A program made the position numbers and the translations under genes. Positions 35,966 to 43,814 of a stretch of 64,000 nt of DNA are shown in pieces. The stretch is from JBDTVS01 sp040007095. Its GTDB lineage: Bacteria > Acidobacteriota > Vicinamibacteria > Vicinamibacterales > CAVVIG01. The stretch covers positions 71,619 through 135,618 of the forward strand of contig JBDTVS010000135.1 of assembly GCA_040007095.1 (NCBI GenBank), read 5' to 3'. Each line of letters begins with the position of its first letter. Within the stretch, counting starts at the first letter, position 1. The notes under the pieces were generated by a model, which saw only the letters and a list, made by a program, of their open reading frames with translations, did not search any database and was not told the origin of the DNA.

Positions 35966-36213
35966 CCGACACGTCTCCAGATGTTCAGGCGTGCTTTGAC
36001 GAGCTCATGCGCCAGCGCTCCGGCAGCGACCGCGTTCGCATGATGAGCGAAATGTTCGACTTCGCCAAAGAGCTCGTGCTTTCCAACCTTCGCGAAACCC
36101 ATCGGGGCGCGACAGGTGTCGAATTGCGCGTACTGCTCTTCGAGCGTCTCTACGGCGACGACTTGAACCCGGCCCAGCGTGCGAGCGTCGTGGCCAGATT
36201 GCGCGAAGGGTGA
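35962..36213 (+). CDS. Small partner protein of truncated nucleotidyltransferase
   Basis: 83 residues from GTG 35962, overlapping the preceding stop as GTGA. It is helical (DELMRQRSGSDRVRMMSEMF, DFAKELVLSNLRETH, LRVLLFERLYGDDL). Short proteins of this type often directly follow such nucleotidyltransferases, which suggests a two-component cassette, perhaps toxin-antitoxin-like; I cannot say which partner would be toxic. With its partner truncated it may be non-functional. Confidence 0.6.
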   Translation: MTDTSPDVQACFDELMRQRSGSDRVRMMSEMFDFAKELVLSNLRETHRGATGVELRVLLFERLYGDDLNPAQRASVVARLREG

Positions 36214-36398
36214 CGGTCAATCGTCGGTTGGTTCGACGTCGTATGACCAGGCTTCACACGACCTACGCCGAGGGTAGGCGTGGCTCGACCACTTCTGGGA
36301 TACTCGCGCAATCCGCCGCGGCATGGCGCCTGACGTTCAGCTCAGCGCCAAACGGGGAACACAGGGGGGAACAGGCCCCGCGCCAGGTGCTCCTCCAA

Positions 36399-37766
36399 TC
36401 AGCTCACGCAAAGCGCCGTGAGCGCTCGCACACTCGCCGCGCCATCGATGGCGCGCAGGGCCGCGAACGCTCGCTCGGCCGCTGTCCTCGTCAGCGATCG
36501 CTCCGCGCAGCCCAGGAACTTCGTGGACAGTTCCTCGTCGCTCAACCTTCCCGGGTAGCCGCGGGCGCCGTCGGCTCGATCGGCGACGGTGCGTCCATCC
36601 CGCAGTCGGACCGAGACGCGCGCTTGTGACAGCGGCGGCCCGGCGGAGTCGAACGCGGGATTCGCGCGCAGGGTCACGCGCGCCATCAGCGCCTGCACCC
36701 GCTCGTCGTGAATGCGAGGCAGATCGAAGGTGTCGATTGTCGGATGGCCGAACACGAGCGCGGCGGCCGCGCAGAACGGCATGCTGAACTTGGCTTCCAG
36801 TGCGCTGCTCGGCCGCGCGTAAATCAACAGCCGCGGCGTCATCGAGTCCACCTCGACCTCAATCGCCTCGACATCGTCGGCCGTGAAGCCGTGGCGGCGC
36901 TTCAAGTCGAGGAGCACGTCGAGCGGCGGATGTGTGGCGGCGCAGGAAGGATAAAGCTTGACGGTGACGCCGGTGTCGAGAATCTCCCAACGCGAATCGA
37001 GGTCGGTCAACGCCTCGGCGAGCGCCGCAGCGGGCCGCTCGCTGTCCATCGCCGCAAGGTACCCCTGCGGTCCGTCGATCGCGCACTCGCTGGCGGTGAA
37101 CCCTGCTTTGGCGAGACGCGCCGCCATCAGACCGTTGCGCGCCGCCAGCCCGGCATGGAGCGGCTTCACCATCGTGCCAATGTTCTCCTTCAATCCGCAG
37201 GCCGAGGACGCGGCGATGCCAAGGGCGTGAGCGGTGGCGGCGGCATCGAGGCCGAGCACGCGCGCCGCCGCCGCCGCCGCGCCAAGCGTGCCAATCGATG
37301 ATGTGCAGTGCCAGCCTCGCTCGTGATAGTGGCGCGGGTTCATCGTGGCGCCGAGCCGGCATTCGATTTCAAAGCCGATGACGTACGCATCCAGCACCGA
37401 TCGGCCCGATGCTTCGACCAGTTCCGCGGCGGCCAGCGCCGCCGGGACCAGCACACAGCTCGGATGGGCCAGCGAGACGAAGCACATGTCGTCGAAATCC
37501 AGCGCGTGGGCTGCCACCCCGTTCAGCATCGCGGCATCTGCCGCGCTCGCGCTCGAGGAGGTGCCCAGAATCCGGCACGGACCGTGGCCGTCCGCACCGA
37601 CGACCGTGCGCGCGATTCTGGCCGCAGGTTCCGGCGCTCCCGCCAGGATCACGCCGACCGTATCGCACACGGCTAGTGCCGCCCGGTGACGGGCGTCGGC
37701 GGGCGGTACGCCGGTCGACACGAACTCCGATAACCCCGCCGCTACGCTCCTGGTCGCTACGTCCAT
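36399..37766 (-). CDS. MmgE/PrpD family protein
   Basis: 455 residues, close to full family length. The N-terminal helical domain has AALAVCDTVGVILAGAPEPA, AAMLNGVAAHALDFDD and LAHPSCVLVPAALAAAE. The central part has CTSSIGTLGAAAAAARVLGL, and the second domain has VKLYPSCAATHPPLDVLLDL. The family includes 2-methylcitrate dehydratase and cis-aconitate decarboxylase (same fold). No prpB or prpC gene is near, so methylcitrate metabolism is not supported by context. There is no signal peptide, so it is cytoplasmic. ATG 37766 is chosen; no strong ribosome-binding site is evident. Confidence 0.85.
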   Translation of the reverse strand: MDVATRSVAAGLSEFVSTGVPPADARHRAALAVCDTVGVILAGAPEPAARIARTVVGADGHGPCRILGTSSSASAADAAMLNGVAAHALDFDDMCFVSLAHPSCVLVPAALAAAELVEASGRSVLDAYVIGFEIECRLGATMNPRHYHERGWHCTSSIGTLGAAAAAARVLGLDAAATAHALGIAASSACGLKENIGTMVKPLHAGLAARNGLMAARLAKAGFTASECAIDGPQGYLAAMDSERPAAALAEALTDLDSRWEILDTGVTVKLYPSCAATHPPLDVLLDLKRRHGFTADDVEAIEVEVDSMTPRLLIYARPSSALEAKFSMPFCAAAALVFGHPTIDTFDLPRIHDERVQALMARVTLRANPAFDSAGPPLSQARVSVRLRDGRTVADRADGARGYPGRLSDEELSTKFLGCAERSLTRTAAERAFAALRAIDGAASVRALTALCVS

Positions 37767-37898
37767 GCAATGTGCTCCGCTCGGTCCGGTTAGAGCATTG
37801 TTCGTCGTTTCTGAATCGGATTCCTTTTCGCGTCTTCGTGATTTCGCGGTTGCATTTGGCGTTGTCGTTCGCTTGCGCGGTCTCGGCTCGGTCGAGTG

Positions 37899-38777
37899 TT
37901 ACCGGGACGGGCTCCGCGAGAAGTTGATGCCCTCTTTCAGGAACTTCTCGTAGCGTCCGGGATCAAGATTGTTCTCGGCACAGACGTACTCGCCGAGTCG
38001 CGTGCCCTCGCGAAGCATGATGGTCGTGCGAATGGTCCACGGCCGTGTGAACACGTTAGGATCTTCGATGGTCGCTTCGTAATTGATCTGATCTTTGTCG
38101 ACCCGGGTATATCGTTCGACGACGTGCAGCGACTCCGAGTGCAGCGTCCCGGTGCCGGTCAACCAGGTCCTGTCGTTGAAGCCGGTCACATCCACCACCA
38201 GCGTGTCTTTTTCCCACCGACCCACGGAGTCGCCCAGATAGGTGGGCACCAGATTCTGCGGGTGCGCCGTGTTCAGGGGAATCACGCGGAAGACGTTCAT
38301 GTACTCGTAGAGGATGACGATCCGCTGCGGCGTCTGGACGAATTGAAATGGAAAGAGACCGACGAGGTGCAGCCTGGGAATGCCGGGCGGCAGGCACTCG
38401 GCCACCGGGTCGTCGATTCCCCGCCGGTTGAACGCTTCGAGCACTTTCTGCGCCGCCCACGGTTGGTACGGCGCCGGATCGGTCACGACCTGCTGCGACG
38501 CCGGGTTGGCTGGCGCCGAGGGGTCGCGTCCGGTGCCGCCAACTCCCAGCCCCGAGTTTGCCTCCTCCCAGGTGCCGCGCCGATTGTTCGCGCCTTGCCA
38601 GACGCCGGTCAGATCGGGCTTGCCGTCGGCGGTGCGCGGGACGGCGCTCTTTGCCGGGCCTGTCGCCGACGCCGCGGGCCGACCGTTCACCCTCGTCTGC
38701 GCCGACAGGGTCGTCGGTATCCACACGACCGATAGCAAGGCTGTCACGTGGACTGCCGCAAAGAAGGCGCGCATCAT
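37899..38777 (-). CDS. Exported protein, PRTxDGxPDLxGVW family
   Basis: 292 residues. A signal peptide ending TTLSAQ is followed by PRTADGKPDLTGVWQGANNR, then VAECLPPGIPRLHLVGLFPF, PQRIVILYEYMNVFRVIPLN, WEKDTLVVDVTGFNDRTW and LHVVERYTRVDKDQINYEAT. It is a paralogue of 25688-26749. The start codon overlaps the stop of the DUF6152 gene just upstream (ATGA), so the two are made together; this pairing gives the best clue that they act jointly in the periplasm. Function unknown. Confidence 0.78.
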   Translation of the reverse strand: MMRAFFAAVHVTALLSVVWIPTTLSAQTRVNGRPAASATGPAKSAVPRTADGKPDLTGVWQGANNRRGTWEEANSGLGVGGTGRDPSAPANPASQQVVTDPAPYQPWAAQKVLEAFNRRGIDDPVAECLPPGIPRLHLVGLFPFQFVQTPQRIVILYEYMNVFRVIPLNTAHPQNLVPTYLGDSVGRWEKDTLVVDVTGFNDRTWLTGTGTLHSESLHVVERYTRVDKDQINYEATIEDPNVFTRPWTIRTTIMLREGTRLGEYVCAENNLDPGRYEKFLKEGINFSRSPSR

Positions 38778-39214
38778 GGCACCTTCACCGCGGGTGTGCT
38801 GCCACCGTCGCCTGTACCGGCCGGAGGTCCGAAGAACAGCTTCTTGCTGTCGGCGAAGGTGACCTCGCGCGAATGCGCCAGATTCGAATCGTCCCTGGAT
38901 CGCCAGCCAAAGACCGTCACCTTGTCCCCCGCCTTCATCGTGACGTTGCGCGTCCAGCCGGTCCGGTACAGCGCCGTCGGAGGGTAACCCTCGAGCTTCC
39001 AGTTCTCGACATGGCCGTTGTCGTCGGTGACGTCCAGGAAGAAGTAGCTGTGCGGATTGGTCCAGTCGATTCTGGTCACGATCCCGGTGAGCGTAATCGG
39101 CTTATTGGCGTCGTATTCCGCTCCAAACGAATGGTGCGCCAGCAGAGGCGCCGTCACGCACCACAGCCAAAGCGCTCCAGCCAACCAGCCGGCCGCCGAT
39201 ATTCTCTTTGCCAT
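38774..39214 (-). CDS. Exported DUF6152 family protein
   Basis: 146 residues. The signal peptide (AGWLAGALWLWCVTAPLLA) ends exactly before HHSFGAEYDANKPITLTG, then IDWTNPHSYFFLDVTDDNG, WKLEGYPPTALYRTGW and KAGDKVTVFGWRSRDDSN. It is a small beta-barrel-like periplasmic domain of unknown function with an HH at the mature N-terminus. It is translationally coupled to the downstream secreted protein (38777) and sits 28 bases after the small membrane protein gene, so the three probably form one operon read right to left. Confidence 0.85.
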   Translation of the reverse strand: MAKRISAAGWLAGALWLWCVTAPLLAHHSFGAEYDANKPITLTGIVTRIDWTNPHSYFFLDVTDDNGHVENWKLEGYPPTALYRTGWTRNVTMKAGDKVTVFGWRSRDDSNLAHSREVTFADSKKLFFGPPAGTGDGGSTPAVKVP

Positions 39215-39242
39215 GCTGACTCCTTTCGCTTTCTGACGGCCC

Positions 39243-39425
39243 TTAGCGGCGTCGGTTCGCGGTCACGACCATGCCCGTCCCAACGGCGATGGCGATGGCG
39301 CCGTAAATCGCCCATCGAGTCTGGCCCGTCATGAAGCTGCCCGGCAGGACATTGATGCCTTGAAGGAACCAGATGACGCCCATCAAGGCCAGCAGCACGC
39401 CGACGATACTCAGGGTGATTCGCAT
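39243..39425 (-). CDS. Small two-helix membrane protein
   Basis: 60 residues: MRITLSIVGVLLALMGVIWF, a GINVLPGSFMTGQTRW loop and a second helix (AIYGAIAIAVGTGMVVT) ending in basic residues. The pattern IWFLQGINVLPGSFM is shared by many short acidobacterial and actinobacterial proteins without a known role. It is first in the likely operon with the DUF6152 gene, and begins seven bases from the end of R1 copy 6. Confidence 0.75.
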   Translation of the reverse strand: MRITLSIVGVLLALMGVIWFLQGINVLPGSFMTGQTRWAIYGAIAIAVGTGMVVTANRRR

Positions 39426-39431
39426 AGATGT

Positions 39432-39597
39432 CTAGTGTCCTGCGTCCGACCCTTTAGGACGTCTTCCGGGCGGGGCATCCCGCCTGGCGGCGTTGCTCCT
39501 CCCTCAGATACTCCCGGTATCCTCGGTCGTCGCGCCTTGCCACGCGGGCGCCGCGCGCCGGAAGCCGTGTACTAAATCGTCGAACGCAGGACACTAG
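39432..39597. repeat. R1 hairpin element, copy 6
   Basis: 166 bp, CTAG at both ends. Arms CTAGTGTCCTGCGTCCGAC and GTCGAACGCAGGACACTAG (one mismatch), a second stem TTAGGACGTCTTCCGG against CCGGAAGCCGTGTACTAA, core GGGGCATCCCGCC and GTCGCGCCTTGCCACGCGGG, apex GATAC-tcccg-GTATC. The TAG of the right terminal CTAG is the stop codon of the ABC exporter gene. Confidence 0.9.
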
Positions 39598-41378
39598 CTG
39601 GCTCTCTTGCCGTGCAGGAGCATGTCCAGGGCGTGCTGCATCGATCCGGCCGGGGTAATGTCTCCCGCGTTGATGAAGAAAATCTCGTCGGCGTTCGCGA
39701 TCGTATTCAGGCGGTGCGCAATGATGACCTTGGTCGTCGACGGCGGCAGCTTCGCAAGAATCTCCTCGAGCAACTGCTCCGTCACCGTATCGATGTTGGC
39801 GGTCGCTTCGTCCAGGATCAGAATCTCGGGGTCTCTGAGCACCGCCCGCATGAACGCGATGAGCTGTTTCTGGCCAAGGCTGATCCCCTCGCCCATCGAG
39901 GCCACGCGTGTCTCGAGCCCCTGTGCAAAGCGAGCCAGCAGGCCGTCCAGATTTCGCGCGGTCAGCAATCCCACGATGTGCTCGTTGGCGTATGCCTGGT
40001 AGGTCTCGTTGCCGTACAAGATATTGTCCCGAATCGTGCCGGTGAAGAGGAACGGATCCTGCAAAATGAAGCCGACTTTGCGGGTGCGGCCTTCCGGCTG
40101 GTACGAACGGATGTCCCTGCCGTCCAGCAGCACGCGTCCGCCGGTCGGATCGTAGAGGCGTGCCATCAGAGACGCCGTGGTCGTTTTTCCTCCGCCGGTC
40201 GGCCCGACGAGCGCGTAGGTTTTCCCGCGCTCGAGCGTGAAGGTGCCGCCCTTCAGCACTTCCTGTCCGCCGGGATAGCTGAAATGGACGTTCTCGAATT
40301 CGAGGACCGGTCCCGAGCGCGCCGGCTCGCCAGTCGCGATCGGCATGTTCGACTCGAGCTTGAGCACGGCGGAAATACGGTCGAGCCCGGCCAGCGCCAG
40401 CTGAAACGACGCCCACACGGCGGCGAGCTGGCGCAGCGGCGTGTAGAAGCTGTTCACGTACATCAGGACGCCAATCAGCATTCCGACCGTCAGCTGCCCG
40501 GCGGCGATGAGGTACGCGCCGTACGACAGCGCCGAGAGCTGCGCCAGGTTGAATGCCAGCCCGAAAATCGAGATGAACATGTTGCCGGCGATGCCGGCGC
40601 TGACCGCCGCGGCGAAATTCTTCTGATTCGCTTCGTCGAACTTCTGGCGGAAGTAGTCGAGACGGTTGAACGCGACAATGACCTTGAAGTTGCTCAGGCT
40701 CTCCTGAACGTCCGCGCTCAGCCCGCCGAGCGACTGCAGGCCTTTCAGGTTCCGCTGTCTCACCCACGTGGAGGTCAATCGCGTGAGGATCAGGACGCCC
40801 AGCGCCGGCAGCAGCGCGGCGATGCCGACGCGCGGGTTGAGCGTCAACAGCAACAGGGCGGCGCCGGCCATCAGGGAGATGTTGCTGGCGAGTTGCACCA
40901 GCGACTGCGCGAAGAACTGGTTCAGCTTGTCCGTGTCGTTGTTGATTCTGGAGATCAGGTCGCCCGACTTGTTCTGATTGAAGAAGTCGAGCGGCAGCTC
41001 CTGCAGCTTGGTAAAGAGCGCATTGCGGAGCTTGAACAGCACGCGTCGTCCCACCGTGCCCATTCGCTGTGTCTGAACATAGGTGGCAATCAGCCCGGCC
41101 ACGTAAATGACGAGGAGCAGCGCCGACAATCCCAGGAGGCCGAGGAAATCCCGGTTGCGGATGTTGACGTCGATCGCGCGGCTGATGATCACCGGGGCGA
41201 GCAGGGCCGACCCCGTCGAGACGATGATGGCGAGCAAGACGAGGGCGAGGGTGCGCTTCTCGTCGGCCATCAGCGGCGCGAGGCGCTTCAATGCCGTCCC
41301 GACCGTCGCCGTCGCCTCCCGGGAGGTCGCGCTGCTAAGCGTGTAGCTCGTAGAGGCTGGTGCTTCGTTGCGAGTCAT
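39594..41378 (-). CDS. ABC exporter half-transporter, catalytic subunit with degenerate signature
   Basis: 594 residues: six membrane helices, then a nucleotide-binding domain. Walker A is GPTGGGKTT (392-400), the signature is ISLGQKQ (499-505, not LSGGQ), Walker B ILILDEAT has the catalytic Glu (524), and the H-loop His is in IAHR (about 555). With the partner encoded just upstream it forms a heterodimer: its own Walker motifs pair with the partner's intact LSGGQ in the working site. The 5' end overlaps the partner's 3' end by 44 bases, so translation is coupled. The stop codon is supplied by R1 copy 6. Likely substrates are drugs, lipids or peptides. Confidence 0.88.
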   Translation of the reverse strand: MTRNEAPASTSYTLSSATSREATATVGTALKRLAPLMADEKRTLALVLLAIIVSTGSALLAPVIISRAIDVNIRNRDFLGLLGLSALLLVIYVAGLIATYVQTQRMGTVGRRVLFKLRNALFTKLQELPLDFFNQNKSGDLISRINNDTDKLNQFFAQSLVQLASNISLMAGAALLLLTLNPRVGIAALLPALGVLILTRLTSTWVRQRNLKGLQSLGGLSADVQESLSNFKVIVAFNRLDYFRQKFDEANQKNFAAAVSAGIAGNMFISIFGLAFNLAQLSALSYGAYLIAAGQLTVGMLIGVLMYVNSFYTPLRQLAAVWASFQLALAGLDRISAVLKLESNMPIATGEPARSGPVLEFENVHFSYPGGQEVLKGGTFTLERGKTYALVGPTGGGKTTTASLMARLYDPTGGRVLLDGRDIRSYQPEGRTRKVGFILQDPFLFTGTIRDNILYGNETYQAYANEHIVGLLTARNLDGLLARFAQGLETRVASMGEGISLGQKQLIAFMRAVLRDPEILILDEATANIDTVTEQLLEEILAKLPPSTTKVIIAHRLNTIANADEIFFINAGDITPAGSMQHALDMLLHGKRAS

Positions 41379-43098
41379 AGATTTGGACGTACTCGGGAGA
41401 CGTGTCCAGTAATTGCCGGTGGGTGCCGGACGCCAGCACCTCGCCCTCCATCAACAGCAGAATCTGGTCGTAATCCTCCACGGGACCAATCTTCTGCGTC
41501 ACCGACAGCAGGGTGATTCCCGGATAGTTGCGCTGCACGTTCTCGAGAATCTTGCGCTCGGTGGTCGAATCGACCCGCGAGGTGAAGTCGTCGAGCAGCA
41601 GGACGCGGGGATTCAGTGCCAACGCCCGAGCCAGCATGATCCGCTGCTTCTGGCCGCCCGAGAGACTGCTGCCCCGCTCGGAGACGATCGTATCCAGCTT
41701 GTCGGGCAGACCGTCGACGAAATCCTTGAGCTCGGCGGTCGTAATGGCTTTCTCGAGATCCTCGTCCTTGACCGTCTTGCTGAAGGCGATGTTCTCCCGC
41801 AGGGTGAGGCTGAAGATGATGGAGTCCTGAAAGACGAACCCGATCTGTTCGTGGAGCGCGATTTTCTGATAGTCGTCGATGCTCCGGCCGTCGTATTCGA
41901 CGCGCCCGCTATCGGGCTTCAGCAATCCCGTCAATAGATAGAGCAGTTGGGTCTTGCCGGCCGCCGTCGGACCGATCACCGCCGTCTTGGTGCCGGCCTG
42001 CACCGCGAAGGAGACGCCTTTCAGCACGGACTTCGCGTCAAAGGTCACGTGGACGTCCCGCACCGAGATGTCACCTCGGAGCCTGGCGGTGATGGTGCCG
42101 GAATCGGGCTGCTCGGGAGTGTCCAGCACGTTCGAGATGCGCTGAAACGCGGCGCCCGCCAGCGCCATGATGTTGCTCATGAAGCCGATGATGATCACCG
42201 GAAAAATGAGGATGAAGAGATAGTTGTTGAAGGCGCTGAAATCCCCGAGGCTCATCGAGCCCTGGATCACGAACCGTCCGCCAAGCGTCAGGATCGTCAG
42301 CGTCGCCAGGTTGGTGCCGAAGACGATCGCCGGAATGAGACTGGCGAAGAGCCGCAGGATGCTGAGGCTGATGTCGCGCGCATTCGTATTGGCCGCGAGG
42401 AACTTGAGGTACTCCAGGTGCTGCGAGTTGAGCAGCCGGATCAGCGCGGCGCCCAGGATGCTCTCGTTGATGACGTGATTCAGCGTGTCGACCGCTGCCT
42501 GCGCCTTGACGAAGAGCTTCCTGACGCGAGCGAAGACGAGAAAGAACGACACGCCAATCGCCGGCAGGATCGACAGCACGGCCAGCCCGAGCCTCCAGTT
42601 GATCGACAGCAACAGCACGCTGGCGCCGATGATCAGGAACACTGAAGAGACGAGCGAGGCGATGGCCTGGGAGACGAACATCTTGACGGCGTCGACGTCC
42701 GACGTCAGGTTCGTCAATAACACCGCGGGCGTGACGCGCTGAATGTAGGCGTGATCCTGGACGGACAGCTTGGCCACCAGCCTGGTCCGCAGGTCTCGCG
42801 CCACCCGCTCCGAGGCGTAGGTTTGCGTGACGTTCTGCAGGTAGGCGAAGAAGAAAATCCCGAGCGCGATCAAGAACAGCTCCAGGACCAGGCCGGCCAG
42901 AATCGGCCGTTGCTCGGTGTAGCCGTCGATGGCCCGGCCGATCAGCCGGGGGACCATCAGGTTCAGTCCGTTGCCGAGAATGGTCAGGGCCACGAGCGCC
43001 GCGACGAGCGGCGTATAGGGCCCGAGCAGGCTGAAGAGACTGGACCGTCGAGGGACGGCTGGTTGTGGGGCGCCGGCGGTCGTCGGCGTGCTCGCCAT
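41335..43098 (-). CDS. ABC exporter half-transporter, degenerate-site subunit
   Basis: About 587 residues from ATG 43098 (GTG 43116 possible). Six membrane helices precede the nucleotide-binding domain: Walker A GPTAAGKT (from 376), signature LSGGQKQR intact, but Walker B VLLLDDFTS has Asp504 where the catalytic Glu belongs, and the H-loop reads SVTQK with Gln535 in place of His. These are the changes known in degenerate-site subunits of heterodimeric exporters such as TM287/288 and BmrCD. The gene precedes and overlaps the catalytic subunit gene. Inner-membrane location. Confidence 0.88.
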   Translation of the reverse strand: MASTPTTAGAPQPAVPRRSSLFSLLGPYTPLVAALVALTILGNGLNLMVPRLIGRAIDGYTEQRPILAGLVLELFLIALGIFFFAYLQNVTQTYASERVARDLRTRLVAKLSVQDHAYIQRVTPAVLLTNLTSDVDAVKMFVSQAIASLVSSVFLIIGASVLLLSINWRLGLAVLSILPAIGVSFFLVFARVRKLFVKAQAAVDTLNHVINESILGAALIRLLNSQHLEYLKFLAANTNARDISLSILRLFASLIPAIVFGTNLATLTILTLGGRFVIQGSMSLGDFSAFNNYLFILIFPVIIIGFMSNIMALAGAAFQRISNVLDTPEQPDSGTITARLRGDISVRDVHVTFDAKSVLKGVSFAVQAGTKTAVIGPTAAGKTQLLYLLTGLLKPDSGRVEYDGRSIDDYQKIALHEQIGFVFQDSIIFSLTLRENIAFSKTVKDEDLEKAITTAELKDFVDGLPDKLDTIVSERGSSLSGGQKQRIMLARALALNPRVLLLDDFTSRVDSTTERKILENVQRNYPGITLLSVTQKIGPVEDYDQILLLMEGEVLASGTHRQLLDTSPEYVQIYDSQRSTSLYELHA

Positions 43099-43152
43099 CG
43101 CCGCGTACGATACCACAGCGAAACTAGGTCACCTGGCGCTCCGCGACCCGGT

Positions 43153-43605
43153 CTAGCGCGCCGCGCATTCGTGGCTCGAGCAGAACTGGATCAGTGCGCG
43201 CTGCACTTCTTCACGCGCCAGCCGTTCCGCGCGCTCCCGCCGGGCCTTCGACACGCCTTTCGCCACCGACACGCCAATGTTCGACAGACTCACGTTGAAC
43301 AACGGCTGGGTCGGTGAACCGCCGAACCGGACCGCCGGCAGCGAGGGGATGGCGCTGAAGTCGAGCAGGTCCACGAGATCCTGGAACCGCTGCTCTTCGT
43401 TGATATCAACCGAGAAATCCGGCTTGGCCCGCGGCTTGGACAGGCGCGGGTCCGGTTTTTTCAACGCGTCACGAATCCGGCTCAGCGATACGGGAAGCTC
43501 CCGCTGCGCCGCATCCTCGGCCGGTGCCTGCGCTGCGGTCCCCTGCATCGGCACCGCCAGCAACAGCGCCAGACTGACGATCGCGGTCGGCAGGGTGAAC
43601 GACAT
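43153..43605 (-). CDS. Small exported protein of unknown function
   Basis: 150 residues from ATG 43605 (ATG 43644 also possible). Signal peptide SFTLPTAIVSLALLLAVPMQ, cleavage near TAAQA. The mature part is charged, with LPVSLSRIRDALKKPDPRLS, a short hydrophobic stretch around LLDFSAIPSLPAVRF, and a helical end with SKARRERAERLAREEVQRAL and CSSHECAAR. Two cysteines near the end could form a disulphide. I do not recognise a family. It lies 54 bases upstream of the ABC exporter genes on the same strand and could be co-transcribed with them. Confidence 0.65.
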   Translation of the reverse strand: MSFTLPTAIVSLALLLAVPMQGTAAQAPAEDAAQRELPVSLSRIRDALKKPDPRLSKPRAKPDFSVDINEEQRFQDLVDLLDFSAIPSLPAVRFGGSPTQPLFNVSLSNIGVSVAKGVSKARRERAERLAREEVQRALIQFCSSHECAAR

Positions 43606-43814
43606 CAGTGATTTGGACGCCAAACCGGCGCCCACAGCCGGCATCCCACAAGCCTATACCGGGTCCGCCGAGAAGCCCAATGATATCGGGCGACCGTGAG
43701 CCCGAGTCATTCGCATGCAACGACATTGAACTTCGCGCGGTCGGATTCGCGAACGCCGCCCGCCGGGATGCATCGCCGGCAGAATGCCAACGAACTTCTG
43801 AGACACTCCAATTT

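Noticed and set aside
4716..39597. R1 elements as integron attC sites
   Set aside because: They are foldable with variable arms, but no GTTRRRY/RYYYAAC core boxes, no cassette array and no integrase are present, and the conserved part is the centre instead of the ends.
39612..41516. 634-codon plus-strand reading frame opposite the ABC exporter
   Set aside because: It is antisense to a protein with complete Walker, signature and membrane motifs. Long antisense frames are expected in such GC-rich DNA, and its translation is rich in R, H, Q, E and D without family features.
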